Program-made: the position numbers and the translations under genes
Notes under the pieces: generated by a model
Told to the model about the DNA's origin: nothing
Databases searched by the model: none
Seen by the model: the letters and a program-made list of their open reading frames with translations, nothing else
Shown: positions 39,901 to 44,534 of the stretch, piece after piece
Numbering within the stretch: position 1 is the first letter of the stretch
Layout of the letters: the number at the start of each line of letters is the position of its first letter
Assembly: GCF_051106095.1 (NCBI RefSeq)
Contig: NC_135787.1
Span: 159,224,001 to 159,288,000 of the forward strand
Reading direction: 5' to 3'
Source: Pogona vitticeps
Taxonomy: Eukaryota; Chordata; Lepidosauria; Squamata; Agamidae
Length of the DNA: 64,000 nt

Positions 39901-42900
39901 AGCATCTTATTGCTGCCACTGTAATACCTCACTATTAATACGCTGTTAAATTGCAAGATTGTCTATTTCTGCATTTTTTTAAGGTTACAGAAGAGACTGA
40001 AGAAAAGGCTGCAGACAGATTGCTGTTCAGTTTCCTTACCTTAATTATTAAACTAATCAAGGAGTGCAACATTATTGAATTAAATAAGCACAATGAAATT
40101 CTGAGCAGCATTTGGGGTTAGTAATTTTGTCACATTATATTGACATTGAAGCAATTCACATATTTATTGTGCTAGAAACTATTCAAATTGACAGAGTTGT
40201 GCTGTGCCGCATTGTGTTGTAATTCCTAAAATGACCTTTTTGTTCATGTGGTGTATGAAAGGAGGTACTTTAAATAAACTCTTTATTCTCTCATTTCTGA
40301 AGGTCATGTTGAGTCCCATTTATGGTATCCTCACAGCTGGGTGTGGCTGACATCTGCTCAAATCTTTGGCTTATTGTTTGCTTCTCACAAGCCAGAAGAA
40401 CTTGTTGATAAGTGGAATAAAAGAAAAATGGGAAAGACCCAAGAAAAAACAACAGAATCATCAGCAACTGTTTTCTTAACAGAAAAATTAGAGAAAAGGG
40501 TTAGTAATAACTTACTAAGTCTTTTTTAAAGTATTAGTACACATTCAGATCTCTTAAGAAGGTAGGTAGAAACAAAAATTAGGGTTCATTCTATTCATTT
40601 CAGTGTCTTCACAGGAGGGTAATGTCTTACATTTCGCACTTTGGTCTGAGGGCAGTTTATTCATACAGCAAGGCCAACATCCATCATCACAACAAAAAAC
40701 CCAAGCATGTTTTAAATTAAAGTATACATTTCTTCCATGCTTAATTTACTTGTAGCACCTTCATGCCTCTTTTTAACTTTTACAGATGAGAACACTTGTT
40801 TTAGCTTTCTGCCATCAGCTGAAGTCCAAATTTCTGGATCCATCCCTTGGAGAACAGGTGAGATACCAGGATTCGTTCTGACAGATTTAACTATGTTGTT
40901 TACATATGTGTTGGAGAAGAACACGACAAGGGTTCAGTACATTCATGCCACGGACAGAAAATAAAAATGATATATACCCACCACCAAAGTTTTTTTTTAA
41001 ATACAGCAATAAGCTGTGTAATGTGATGCCTTTTTTTAAATTACTTCTACGTTGTTTTTTTTTAATTACTTCTCCACACTAGTCATGTAGATGCTCTTTA
41101 TGAAAGGTTTGGCTGCGATAAAGCTGTGGTTGTGATAGACCCACTTGAAGTGATTGTTCTTTGTTGTTATTATGTGCTATCAAGTCAGACCTGACTTACA
41201 GTGACCCTAACAGGGCGTTCAGAATAAGTGAGATACTTAAGGAGTGAGTTTACACATTCCACATCCCCAGTGAGCTTCCATGGCTGAGCAGGGATTTGAA
41301 CCCAGGCCTCCATCACTATCCACTGCACCACACTGGGTTTCACTCTTCATTTTTACTACTACTAATTCGCAAAATGAGGTTAGTTACAACAGGTTGGCAT
41401 CATGATTTAATTATGGGGCGGGGGGGAGAGTGGAATGACAGAGTTCCACAATGCTAGATGTACCTTTTGATATGCTCAAAAAAGCTTATCTTATAGAGAA
41501 CCTGGGTGATACTGGGATCCACTAGCTAATGATCCTCTTTCCACATTAGACAGGTTAGAGACCAGAGTTCTTTCCTCTTGTGTTGATTGCTTCTCTTTGA
41601 ATAACCTTAAGGTGAAAAATTTTTAGTATTGCCCTAGGATCAGTCAGAACAAGAACTAAGGCATGTTAAATACAAAGGTAAGACAAGCTCATGCTGGGAA
41701 ATATGTATTATGCTGCACAGTCCTGGTCTCTGTGTAGCTCTGAAGTAATACAAAAAAGACCCAATCAGTAAAGTTCCTTCCCTCTGCTGTTCAGCATTTC
41801 ACTGTACTGTATGTCCTTTGGTAGGAGTGATACATCTGTTTCTACAAAGCTAGTGGAAATAATTGTGGTTCAGCAGTGATTTGTTTGTACTGCACAGAAT
41901 TGGATTCCAATAATTTTGAAGTTGATGGATAGCTGATCCCAGCTATGTAAGGAAGCATGCTGCTGAGACATTAAGGAATGGCCCATCTTTATGTCCTTTG
42001 GCTTTCTTAAGTACACATTCTTGGCTTTAATGTTTACTCTGGAATATTTCTATCCTTTCTGATACATGCAGTGAAAACTGTGTACAGGGCTTAAAAACAA
42101 CTTAAACAGCTCAAAACAATTCCTAAAACTGAAACAAAGCCCACAACCCAACAGTTGTGATCCACTGAGCACCAAAAGCTTGAGTTAAGATCCAAACTAG
42201 TGCTAAATTTTTTGTTTCTGAATTGCTTTTTTAGTTCATAGTGATCTAAAACAAAAATAAACAAATTAGAGTATTAACCCTGCAACTTGTTATCTGCCAT
42301 ATCTTTATTTAATCTCGTTGTGAGCCACCTTCTGCCAATCCTGGGTTGAAAGAGGCAGGTAACTCAAATAACTAGGCATCAACATGAGTCTGAGTTCAAG
42401 CCAGATGGACCTCCAAGTGACAGGCATAATGATTCTATGGAAGTATCATTAATTATTTTTTCAAAGCTTAGGGAAGATTCTTAACATTGCAGTCTTTTAG
42501 CATCAAATATATTTGGTCCATCAGAGTGCCTGATATATGTTTTACTTCTGTAGCCAACCTAAGGGCCACAAAACAAAGAGGGCCACAGTTATAAAATCAG
42601 TAGTCCACAATGTGTGGCTTGTGTCATGAGCATGTTCCAAGAGATGGAATAGAGGCAAGTGGCCTGGCCTAAAATGCATGCAAGTACTTGTGTGTTTTTT
42701 AAAAGCTTAGTAGAACTCTTGTTTTTATATTAAAGGTTGTAAAGAATTTACTGTTTGTAGCAAAGGTACTGTATCTTCTGGCTCCTGCTTCAGAAGATAG
42801 CAAAGAGGCAAGTCTGGAAATGGACCAAGAAACTCAGGATCCAGAGGACTCCGGTGACGAAGATGAGCATGAGACCTCTGCTACAGAGATGAAGGAAGCC

Positions 42901-44274
42901 AAAGAAAAAAGGAGCCCAGCAACTCTATTTTGGGTGATGAAGAAACTCTTCATAATAGCATCACGAGAAGCTGCATATTCACCCAAAGACCCTCTAAAGG
43001 TTTGTGTATCTTCAGTGATGAGACAGTGCTTTCTACCTAGAGAATTTTAGGATCTTAGTGCAATATTATCTCAGCTATTGGCTTAGAAATGTAGAGCTTA
43101 CAGCAAGTAACTAGCATTAATACAAGTACTGTGAACATGGGGGGGGGGTGTTCCCCAGGTGTGTGTATGAAAATTAAGGATAGAGATGCTTCCTTTTCTA
43201 AAAAAATTCTTTGTGACTGTGTGGCATCCATTAGTGTACAATATACAATTCGGCCTCAAGGAAGTTCAGCTTTGGTAGAGCACTTGGAGCACAGAAGCAA
43301 CTAGAGGTTTCAAGTCCCTTCCTTCAACTGCCTTCAGAATTGCTGGGGGATAGGGATTCAAAGACAGATTCAGGGGCCTCTTTCAAATTATGCCTTTGAC
43401 TATTTATTTTTTTCGTTCAGAGAACCTGCATCTTCAAATTCCTTGGTGCTATTGCAGTAGATCTTGGGAAAGACAGAGTAAAACCATACCTTCCAACTAT
43501 CATAGGCCCTCTGTATAGGGAACTCAGCAGCACCTATGCAGAGCAAGGTAAGAGGGCTTCTTTGAAAACTATTTTATGCAGGACAGATTCAGCTCAACCA
43601 TCTGCTGTAAGAGTGAAGTAAGCAAGGTCATGTAATTTTTCCTAGATCCAACATTGAAGAATCTTTCCCAGGAAATCATAGAGCTACTGAAGAAATTGGT
43701 TGGGCTAGAAACCTTCTCACTTGCTTTTGCTTCTGTGCAAAAACAAGCCAGTCAGAAGAGAGCAATCAGAAAGAAACAGAGAGCTTTGCAGGTCAGTGTT
43801 CATTAAACTGATTTTTGTTGGTCCCTGTTTAAAAATATCAGAATCTTCTCCCACAACTTTAATTATAGTATTCTGCACTCTCATTTCCCATTCCACAAGT
43901 TTGTTTTCAGCAAGACTTACCTAGCATAAGAGGTCCTGGATATCTCCATGTGCAAGCTCTGAAGGTGCTCCACTGCTTGCACAATGGAAGGATTCTGACC
44001 ACAGCTTTTCTCAGTTGTCATGAAAATTCATATTTACTCAAGGCATGTTCAGCAGATATATAAATTCATAGTTCCTTTATAACCTTTTGATTTGGGTTTT
44101 ATTTTTTATTTTGTTTAGGCTGTTGCTAATCCTGATATTGCTGCTAAGAAGAAGCTAAAAAGACACAAGAATAAAATTGAAGCAAAAAAGAGAAAAATAG
44201 AATTTCTGCGGCCTGGTTACAAAGCCAAAAAACCAAGAAGCCATAGTTTAAAAGACTTGGCAATGGTGGAGTGA
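680..44274 (+). CDS. UTP20: UTP20 small-subunit processome component, C-terminal ~2,031 residues, 42 exons (5' part outside window)
   Basis: UTP20 is a very large nucleolar HEAT-repeat protein of the SSU processome, needed with the U3 snoRNP for 18S rRNA maturation. The exons, listed separately, join in one frame of 6,098 nt ending in TGA at 44272-44274. The human protein is about 2,785 residues, so roughly the last 73% is here. The match was made from memory of the human protein: [71 protein letters not shown] and the C-terminus [12 protein letters not shown] or close variants are recognisable. The chain is helical throughout, with acidic linkers at 1858-1917, 24690-24850 and 42800-42900, and ends in a Lys/Arg-rich tail that suits nucleolar targeting. 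Exon boundaries were placed by splice consensus plus frame continuity. The gene is convergent with ARL1. Confidence 0.96.
1324..1596 (+). mobile_element. hAT-like MITE containing a 35-bp tandem repeat
   Basis: The left end caggggtgggcaaaatg and the right end ttgcccaggtctg form an imperfect terminal inverted repeat. Just inside them, cctccagatgttgctgaa pairs with ttcaggaacatctggagg. The core is a palindromic MITE common in squamates. Its centre has been expanded by a tandem array at 1381-1541. Confidence 0.65.
1381..1541 (+). repeat. Minisatellite, 35-bp unit, ~4.5 copies
   Basis: Units begin ctagcccacacagccaata at 1381, 1416, 1451, 1486 and 1523. Spacing is 35, 35, 35 and 37 bp, with few differences between units. 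Confidence 0.9.
1740..1955 (+). CDS. UTP20: UTP20 window exon 2
   Basis: The acceptor is gttttcag and the donor is gtaggt. It carries an acidic linker ([15 protein letters not shown]) followed by a basic patch (KKTRRAAA). Linkers like this vary a lot between species. Confidence 0.85.
2814..2904 (+). CDS. UTP20: UTP20 window exon 3
   Basis: The acceptor is tttttcag and the donor is gtgaaa. It encodes [20 protein letters not shown] and ends on a full codon. Confidence 0.9.
3570..3916 (+). mobile_element. L2/CR1-type LINE 3' end, 5'-truncated
   Basis: The plus frame gives [20 protein letters not shown] and [10 protein letters not shown], the C-terminal signature of L2-like LINE ORF2 proteins. 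A 3' tail ending in a taaa repeat follows. Only the extreme 3' part is present. Confidence 0.7.
4150..4315. mobile_element. Short inverted-repeat element (MITE)
   Basis: The left arm has gtcatcagccagggcaat and the right arm attgccctggctgatgat; they are near-perfect reverse complements about 110 bp apart. The superfamily is not determined. Confidence 0.6.
4596..4681 (+). CDS. UTP20: UTP20 window exon 4
   Basis: The acceptor is tttttag and the donor is gtatga. It encodes a HEAT-like helix pair, [20 protein letters not shown]. Confidence 0.92.
4793..4918 (+). CDS. UTP20: UTP20 window exon 5
   Basis: The acceptor is cctgcag and the donor is gtaagg. It encodes [20 protein letters not shown] and ends within an Arg codon shared with the next exon. 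Confidence 0.93.
5183..5349 (+). CDS. UTP20: UTP20 window exon 6
   Basis: The acceptor is attgaaag and the donor is gtatgc. It encodes [17 protein letters not shown] and [20 protein letters not shown]. The frame happens to stay open into the intron as far as 5591, but the next exon joins in frame from here. Confidence 0.92.
6420..6628 (+). CDS. UTP20: UTP20 window exon 7
   Basis: The acceptor is taaaaag and the donor is gtaaat. It encodes [20 protein letters not shown] and ends with HILQQREK. Confidence 0.93.
7064..7194 (+). mobile_element. hAT-type palindromic MITE
   Basis: The left part cagtggctcccagtcttggg is mirrored by ccaaggctgggaac on the right, with ccccagatgttct opposite agaacatctgggg. 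It resembles the copy at 25625-25760 and abuts a CR1 fragment. Confidence 0.6.
7196..7345 (+). mobile_element. CR1 LINE fragment
   Basis: The text agagggcgacaaggatgatc followed by actagaaaccaagccgtatg matches the same segment of the longer CR1 copy at 58925-59040 in this window. Confidence 0.7.
7386..7450 (-). mobile_element. L2/CR1-type LINE tail fragment
   Basis: The segment gcctgcctaaatagccatgt is the reverse complement of the ctggctatttaggcaggc segment in the LINE end at 3570-3916. Confidence 0.55.
8216..8359 (+). CDS. UTP20: UTP20 window exon 8
   Basis: The acceptor is ttttgcag and the donor is gtaagg. It has exactly 48 codons, beginning [20 protein letters not shown] and ending HAVVWPQ. 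Confidence 0.95.
8560..9200 (-). other. Intron segment with a gene-like minus-strand frame, unidentified
   Basis: A 70-codon minus frame at 8695-8907 begins [20 protein letters not shown] and reads like coding sequence, but I do not recognise it. The frame continues upstream without a start for about 30 codons (to roughly 9000) and then closes. It could be an old retrocopy or a LINE piece. I see no splice structure or poly(A) tail. Confidence 0.25.
9249..9328 (+). CDS. UTP20: UTP20 window exon 9
   Basis: The acceptor is tcctcag and the donor is gtgaaa. It encodes [20 protein letters not shown], a conserved UTP20 block. Confidence 0.95.
9669..9687. repeat. (CA)n simple repeat
   Basis: A short interrupted CA run inside a UTP20 intron. 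Confidence 0.8.
10129..10355 (+). CDS. UTP20: UTP20 window exon 10
   Basis: The acceptor is cctttag and the donor is gtagga. It encodes [18 protein letters not shown] and continues to a short variable segment before the next exon. Confidence 0.94.
10705..10790 (-). mobile_element. LINE 3' tail fragment
   Basis: A tta/ttta repeat followed by gtatcccatctatctggtc and accactctaggcggc is the reverse of a squamate LINE tail. A similar piece lies at 56235-56305. Confidence 0.55.
10952..11102. mobile_element. Imperfect-palindrome MITE
   Basis: The left arm ttgcataatttgctcaggct with aattgatga is mirrored by tgatcaattagcagc and gttatgcaaac on the right. It has no coding capacity. Confidence 0.5.
11374..11518 (+). 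CDS. UTP20: UTP20 window exon 11, GC donor
   Basis: The acceptor is atttcag. The end is set by frame: only a cut before gcaagt joins in frame to the next exon and gives the family sequence ILSK-ISKF. The nearby gt 5 bases later would shift the frame. This makes the intron GC-AG. The exon includes [17 protein letters not shown] and the KVKKKK patch. Confidence 0.88.
11704..12127 (+). mobile_element. TA-flanked MITE, cagtggtgcc family, copy A
   Basis: The termini cagtggtgccttgcttgacg and ggcaccactg are inverted repeats flanked by TA on both sides, as in Tc1/mariner-type insertions. The interior has repeated gtcgtcaagcg-type words and no open frame of note. Confidence 0.75.
12133..12594 (+). 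mobile_element. TA-flanked MITE, ccgtatttgcc family
   Basis: The left end ccgtatttgccagcgtacaa and the right end ttatacaccagcatatatgg are inverted repeats flanked by TA. It lies 5 bp from copy A of another MITE family. The centre is GC-richer and gives shadow frames only. Confidence 0.75.
12706..12875 (+). mobile_element. tRNA-derived SINE
   Basis: The head has a B-box-like ggtttgaatcc after gtggagcagtggatagag. The body runs through ggtaaagccactccttaaac to a tail like gacttgatggcatataac. This layout recurs at 15010, 20770, 41155 and 58165. Confidence 0.65.
13020..13107 (+). CDS. UTP20: UTP20 window exon 12
   Basis: The acceptor is cctctag and the donor is gtatat. It encodes [20 protein letters not shown]. 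It lies between repeats, and the frame that matches the protein starts one base into the exon. Confidence 0.92.
13285..13500 (+). mobile_element. MIR-like CORE-SINE, old
   Basis: The order ttggaattgggaggccctgg, ttcaaatct, gagtcacctgctctcagc, gataataata-like and gataatgtatgtgaagc follows the MIR consensus as I recall it. Divergence is high. Confidence 0.5.
13640..13815. repeat. Dispersed repeat, unclassified (taggcccatt family)
   Basis: Phrases like gtaagcccatttgagtccatg and gttgaatcagtaggtc recur at 21115-21245, 27070-27180 and 53750-53875. I cannot assign a class. Confidence 0.4.
14148..14291 (+). CDS. UTP20: UTP20 window exon 13
   Basis: The acceptor is cttttag and the donor is gtactg. 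It has 48 codons, including [20 protein letters not shown]. Confidence 0.95.
14421..14693 (+). mobile_element. TA-flanked MITE, tttcccnnnaaataagac family
   Basis: The left end ccctgtttcccggtaaataa and the right end ttattttttggggatacacg are inverted repeats flanked by TA. An internal direct word, cctgaaaataagcyctaat, recurs. It begins 130 bp after a UTP20 exon. Confidence 0.75.
15010..15235 (-). mobile_element. tRNA-derived SINE
   Basis: On the minus strand, gctcagtgagttgggtatcag and a ttcaattcc B-box-like word head the element. It ends in a tail like aatcgacttgacagcatgca. Confidence 0.6.
15343..15393 (+). CDS. UTP20: UTP20 window exon 14 (51 nt)
   Basis: The acceptor is ttggtag and the donor is gtaagt. 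This small exon encodes [17 protein letters not shown]. Confidence 0.93.
15482..15634 (+). CDS. UTP20: UTP20 window exon 15
   Basis: The acceptor is tgtcttag and the donor is gtgagc. It encodes [18 protein letters not shown] and [18 protein letters not shown]. This is one of the best-conserved blocks. Confidence 0.96.
16243..16320 (+). other. 78-nt near-perfect hairpin in a UTP20 intron
   Basis: The left arm starts cagatgctgcaaaaagtcaa and the right arm ends ttgactttttccagcatctg. Over 33-nt arms I count 29 pairs, with a 12-nt loop. The shape is that of a miRNA precursor or the core of a palindromic MITE. No mature miRNA is recognised. Confidence 0.6.
16933..17088 (+). CDS. UTP20: UTP20 window exon 16
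   Basis: The acceptor is ctctccag and the donor is gtaaaa. It starts [18 protein letters not shown] and ends RKGLKSKVE. Confidence 0.94.
17765..17860 (+). repeat. Dispersed sauropsid repeat, unclassified
   Basis: The phrase gaagtgggctacagatcataaaagctt followed by tagtctctaaggtg is shared in diverged form with 21910-22045 and, reversed, with 20570-20665. Confidence 0.45.
18351..18491 (+). CDS. UTP20: UTP20 window exon 17
   Basis: The acceptor is gctttcag and the donor is gtaaaa. It encodes [20 protein letters not shown]. Confidence 0.96.
18922..19133 (-). mobile_element. BovB (RTE) LINE 3' end, 5'-truncated
   Basis: The start gttgtttaatcatttagtcg with tgtccgactctttgtgacc is the reverse of the BovB 3' terminus. 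A 9-bp duplication gcaaatgtt flanks it at 18913-18921 and 19133-19141. The same terminus is seen in the larger BovB at 62700-62814. Confidence 0.85.
19211..19348 (+). CDS. UTP20: UTP20 window exon 18
   Basis: The acceptor is tctttcag and the donor is gtgagc. It encodes [20 protein letters not shown] and [10 protein letters not shown]. Confidence 0.96.
20370..20509 (+). CDS. UTP20: UTP20 window exon 19
   Basis: The acceptor is tcccttag and the donor is gtacag. It encodes [20 protein letters not shown] and ends within a codon after QINQKLGV. Confidence 0.96.
20570..20665 (-). repeat. Dispersed sauropsid repeat, unclassified
   Basis: The reverse complement reads gaagaaatgaatttggatcc, atgaaagctcaccgtgaaat and cagtctttaaactgct, matching the family at 21910-22045. 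Confidence 0.45.
20770..20882 (+). mobile_element. tRNA-derived SINE, 5'-truncated
   Basis: The body ggtaaaactaccccttaaat and the tail tataagtcagaatcgattga match the SINE layout at 12706-12875. The tRNA-like head is missing. Confidence 0.5.
21115..21245. repeat. Dispersed repeat, unclassified (taggcccatt family)
   Basis: It contains gtaggcccattgaatcaatg. Related to 13640-13815 and 27070-27180. Confidence 0.4.
21458..21892 (+). mobile_element. TA-flanked MITE, cagtggtgcc family, copy B
   Basis: The ends are cgatggtgcctcgcattac and gcaaggcaccactg, flanked by TA. It shares cagcgaagatcctccatagg and gcggccatttt with copy A. Confidence 0.75.
21910..22045 (+). repeat. Dispersed sauropsid repeat, unclassified
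   Basis: It contains tctgaggaagtggacttgtc, catgaaagctcac and agttagtctttaagatgcc. It is the best-preserved copy of its family in the window. Confidence 0.5.
22221..22300 (+). CDS. UTP20: UTP20 window exon 20
   Basis: The acceptor is cccccacag and the donor is gtaaat. It encodes [20 protein letters not shown]. Confidence 0.95.
22495..22672. mobile_element. Possible hAT-like palindromic MITE, decayed
   Basis: It is weakly palindromic, with ggggtggccagcttctg near the left and gggagttgaccaaccctg near the right. Assignment is by similarity of layout only. Confidence 0.3.
23105..23232 (-). mobile_element. CR1-like LINE 3' end
   Basis: The text agaactgcagagctgtaagg, aaccctattgatcatcgagc and caagcccctg is the reverse of a CR1 3' end. 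A closer copy lies at 52115-52230. Confidence 0.5.
23317..23713 (+). mobile_element. TA-flanked MITE, cagtggtgcc family, copy C
   Basis: The ends are cagtagtgcctcgcttagcg and gcaaggcaccactg, flanked by TA. The interior shares cattgaaaccccttcaatgc and gcggccattttc with the other copies. Confidence 0.8.
23850..23966 (+). mobile_element. hAT-like palindromic MITE
   Basis: The text cagggatgggcgtagtgcag, then cagatgttgctggtc, is mirrored by gaacaacatctggagagc. It is the same core family as 1324-1596. Confidence 0.5.
24512..24658 (+). mobile_element. hAT-like palindromic MITE
   Basis: The text aggagtgggtaactgcagg with ctccagatgttgctagaac on the left is mirrored weakly on the right by acagttccccaccctt. 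It ends about 20 bp before UTP20 exon 21. Confidence 0.5.
24680..24987 (+). CDS. UTP20: UTP20 window exon 21 (308 nt, acidic linker)
   Basis: The acceptor is gtgtag and the donor is gtgctt. The first two thirds are acidic and low in conservation ([16 protein letters not shown]). The conserved frame resumes at [19 protein letters not shown]. Confidence 0.93.
25625..25760 (+). mobile_element. hAT MITE with intact 8-bp target duplication
   Basis: The ends cagtggttcttaacc and ggttaagaaccagtg are inverted repeats with one mismatch. They are flanked by tcatggct at 25617-25624 and 25761-25768. The whole 136 bp is an imperfect palindrome. An 8-bp duplication with CAG-type ends is diagnostic of hAT. 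Confidence 0.9.
25934..26073 (+). CDS. UTP20: UTP20 window exon 22
   Basis: The acceptor is gatccag and the donor is gtaaca. It encodes [20 protein letters not shown] and [13 protein letters not shown]. Confidence 0.96.
26241..26397 (+). CDS. UTP20: UTP20 window exon 23
   Basis: The acceptor is gtttgtag and the donor is gtgaga. It encodes a HEAT unit with [20 protein letters not shown]. Confidence 0.96.
27070..27180. repeat. Dispersed repeat, unclassified (taggcccatt family)
   Basis: It contains gagtagactcactgaatcaa and tgggaacttggtaagtcaac. Confidence 0.4.
27258..27359 (+). CDS. UTP20: UTP20 window exon 24
   Basis: The acceptor is catctag and the donor is gtaagt. It has 34 codons, beginning [15 protein letters not shown]. 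Confidence 0.95.
27901..28068 (+). CDS. UTP20: UTP20 window exon 25
   Basis: The acceptor is cttctaag and the donor is gtaaga. It encodes [19 protein letters not shown] and [14 protein letters not shown]. Confidence 0.96.
28218..28635 (+). mobile_element. TA-flanked MITE, cagtggtgcc family, copy D
   Basis: The ends are cagtagtgccttgcttaac and gtggggcaccactg, flanked by TA. The interior repeats gcattgcgatgat and ends cggattaacgtcgctatg, reminiscent of a chain of short inverted words. Confidence 0.8.
28790..28995 (-). mobile_element. Retroposon with tRNA-like head, family shared with 32290-32545
   Basis: The text ataccagcccatagcactta, tggaaggatggagagttgag and gcagtttaactattgtgcc matches in order the second copy at 32290-32545. 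A tRNA-like head (minus strand gtggcgcagtggttaa type) sits at the right end. Confidence 0.5.
29206..29372 (+). CDS. UTP20: UTP20 window exon 26
   Basis: The acceptor is tgatgtag and the donor is gtatgg. It encodes [19 protein letters not shown] and [16 protein letters not shown]. Confidence 0.95.
29514..29534 (+). other. Possible 21-nt pseudo- or poison microexon in a UTP20 intron
   Basis: A good acceptor (gttgtatgcag) and a perfect donor (gtaagt) flank 21 nt between exons 26 and 27. Inclusion would keep length in frame but create a TGA at the junction with exon 27. Confidence 0.2.
30347..30488 (+). CDS. UTP20: UTP20 window exon 27
   Basis: The acceptor is ctctttcag and the donor is gtaaga. 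It holds a proline-rich conserved block, [16 protein letters not shown], then [10 protein letters not shown]. Confidence 0.95.
31190..32050 (-). other. GC-rich coding-like fossil, unidentified, possibly Gag-like
   Basis: The minus strand has a charged, coding-like stretch with [34 protein letters not shown] and a Glu/Arg-rich helical part ([20 protein letters not shown]). Base composition and codon choice differ from the surrounding intron. It looks like the nucleic-acid-binding part of a retroelement Gag, but I do not recognise the family. It is broken in a few places and reads as a fossil. Left of it, aataaa-like signals lie on the minus strand. Confidence 0.35.
32290..32545 (-). mobile_element. 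Retroposon with tRNA-like head
   Basis: The text tatactaccccatagcactt, aaagatggaaggctgagtca, aacctggaactggctacctg and gcagtttaaccattatgcca runs in the same order as in 28790-28995. Confidence 0.55.
32955..33071 (+). CDS. UTP20: UTP20 window exon 28
   Basis: The acceptor is gtatatag and the donor is gtagga. It encodes [20 protein letters not shown] and [15 protein letters not shown]. Confidence 0.95.
33954..34124 (+). CDS. UTP20: UTP20 window exon 29
   Basis: The acceptor is tttcccag and the donor is gtgagt. It encodes [20 protein letters not shown] and [12 protein letters not shown]. Confidence 0.96.
34403..34531 (+). CDS. UTP20: UTP20 window exon 30
   Basis: The acceptor is attttcag and the donor is gtacag. 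It encodes [20 protein letters not shown] and ATAFGLLK. Confidence 0.96.
34667..34777 (+). CDS. UTP20: UTP20 window exon 31
   Basis: The acceptor is gttttaaag and the donor is gtttgt. It encodes [19 protein letters not shown] and ends VRIQCRQ. Confidence 0.95.
35155..35234 (+). CDS. UTP20: UTP20 window exon 32
   Basis: The acceptor is tcacccag and the donor is gtaagt. It encodes [20 protein letters not shown]. Confidence 0.95.
35700..36301 (+). mobile_element. TA-flanked MITE, cagtggtgcctc superfamily, copy E
   Basis: The ends cagtggtgcctcaacttatg and gtcgaggccccactg are flanked by TA. The subterminal words are ctcgaagtggt/ggtcgtaac types, unlike copies A-D, so it is a sister family with the same tips. 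Confidence 0.75.
37155..37224 (+). CDS. UTP20: UTP20 window exon 33
   Basis: The acceptor is cccatag and the donor is gtaaag. It encodes [20 protein letters not shown]. Confidence 0.95.
37495..37605 (-). mobile_element. LINE 3' tail fragment
   Basis: The text ttattgcatgtatagtcttc, agagagctcagggtagcgta and cctgtgaggtaggtaaggc is a common squamate LINE tail. Confidence 0.5.
37855..38037 (+). CDS. UTP20: UTP20 window exon 34
   Basis: The acceptor is cttatcag and the donor is gtacca. It encodes [20 protein letters not shown] and ends TSWLKSEK. Confidence 0.95.
38305..38505 (-). mobile_element. Penelope-like retroelement fragment with hammerhead-like core
   Basis: The text ggctttcacggccgggatct, tttggccatgttctgaaggt and tctctgtggctggcatcttc is a widespread vertebrate repeat. 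I place it among Penelope-like elements because its minus strand carries a hammerhead-type core (see 38395-38438). No reverse transcriptase part is present. Confidence 0.55.
38395..38438 (-). ncRNA. Hammerhead-ribozyme-like motif
   Basis: On the minus strand: TCCT, then the core box CTGAAGA, then GCCAG-(loop)-CTGGT able to form stem II, then GAAAC, then GTC, then AGGA pairing with the first TCCT as stem I. Stem III is only the palindrome ACGT, as in the minimal dimer-forming hammerheads of Penelope-like elements. An extra U between the core box and stem II weakens the match. Confidence 0.5.
38508..38590 (-). mobile_element. LINE 3' tail fragment
   Basis: A ttta repeat, then cttatatgctgcccaaact and ctctcggcggcttacaac, is the reversed end of a squamate LINE. 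A relative lies at 61861-61925. Confidence 0.55.
38829..38960 (+). CDS. UTP20: UTP20 window exon 35
   Basis: The acceptor is accgacag and the donor is gtaagt. It encodes [20 protein letters not shown]. Confidence 0.95.
39312..39704 (+). mobile_element. MITE, cagtggggtctctacttaagaac family, copy F
   Basis: The ends cagtggggtctctacttaag and cttaagtagaggttccactg are inverted repeats. The word acttaagaac recurs many times inside. The right side is followed by TA; the left-side TA is not clear. Confidence 0.7.
39984..40116 (+). CDS. UTP20: UTP20 window exon 36
   Basis: The acceptor is ttttaag and the donor is gttagt. It encodes [19 protein letters not shown] and ends within the Gly codon after ILSSIW. 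Confidence 0.94.
40303..40499 (+). CDS. UTP20: UTP20 window exon 37
   Basis: The acceptor is tctgaag and the donor is gttagt. It encodes [20 protein letters not shown], then a Lys-rich variable stretch. Confidence 0.94.
40786..40857 (+). CDS. UTP20: UTP20 window exon 38
   Basis: The acceptor is ttttacag and the donor is gtgaga. It has 24 codons, ending [16 protein letters not shown]. Confidence 0.94.
41155..41340 (-). mobile_element. tRNA-derived SINE
   Basis: On the minus strand the head is gtggtgcagtggatagtgat with the B-box-like gggttcaaatcc. The tail is gtaagtcaggtctgacttg and atagcacataat. Confidence 0.65.
41341..42735 (+). other. UTP20 intron sequence with no recognised element
   Basis: AT-rich intron. 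I see a short G run near 41410 and some decayed repeat-like text but nothing I can name. Confidence 0.5.
42736..42999 (+). CDS. UTP20: UTP20 window exon 39 (acidic linker)
   Basis: The acceptor is attaaag and the donor is gtttgt. It begins [15 protein letters not shown], passes through an acidic linker ([20 protein letters not shown]), and returns to conserved sequence at [12 protein letters not shown]. Confidence 0.94.
43421..43547 (+). CDS. UTP20: UTP20 window exon 40
   Basis: The acceptor is tcgttcag and the donor is gtaaga. It encodes [20 protein letters not shown] and [20 protein letters not shown]. Confidence 0.96.
43646..43791 (+). CDS. UTP20: UTP20 window exon 41
   Basis: The acceptor is ttcctag and the donor is gtcagt. 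It encodes [20 protein letters not shown] and the start of the basic tail. Confidence 0.96.
44119..44274 (+). CDS. UTP20: UTP20 last coding exon
   Basis: The acceptor is ttgtttag and the stop is TGA. It encodes the basic tail ([17 protein letters not shown]) and the family C-terminus FLRPGYKAK...[11 protein letters not shown]. Confidence 0.97.
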   Translation, partial: AVANPDIAAKKKLKRHKNKIEAKKRKIEFLRPGYKAKKPRSHSLKDLAMVE

Positions 44275-44534
44275 ATTACTGTCATATCTTTGTCATGAAT
44301 ATGTACTCCATTTATTACTGGCACTGTGCATCAAACTGTAGGTGGGAAAACCTTCAGAACTTTGACAAAAAAGGACTAAAGCTTAAGCAGGGCGATTTAT
44401 CAGCAAGGCTATTTTGGGGATACCTGACCTAAATTTTGGTAACAAAAGGTAATGTGTACCAAGTGATTTTATATCACAACCTTTTAAAGTTGAAAACCTC
44501 TGTGAGGAAGATTGATTACTCACACAGAAATAAA
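44275..44534 (+). terminator. UTP20: UTP20 3' UTR with poly(A) signal
   Basis: An AATAAA hexamer at 44529-44534 is the first strong poly(A) signal after the stop and gives a 3' UTR of about 280 nt. Confidence 0.7.
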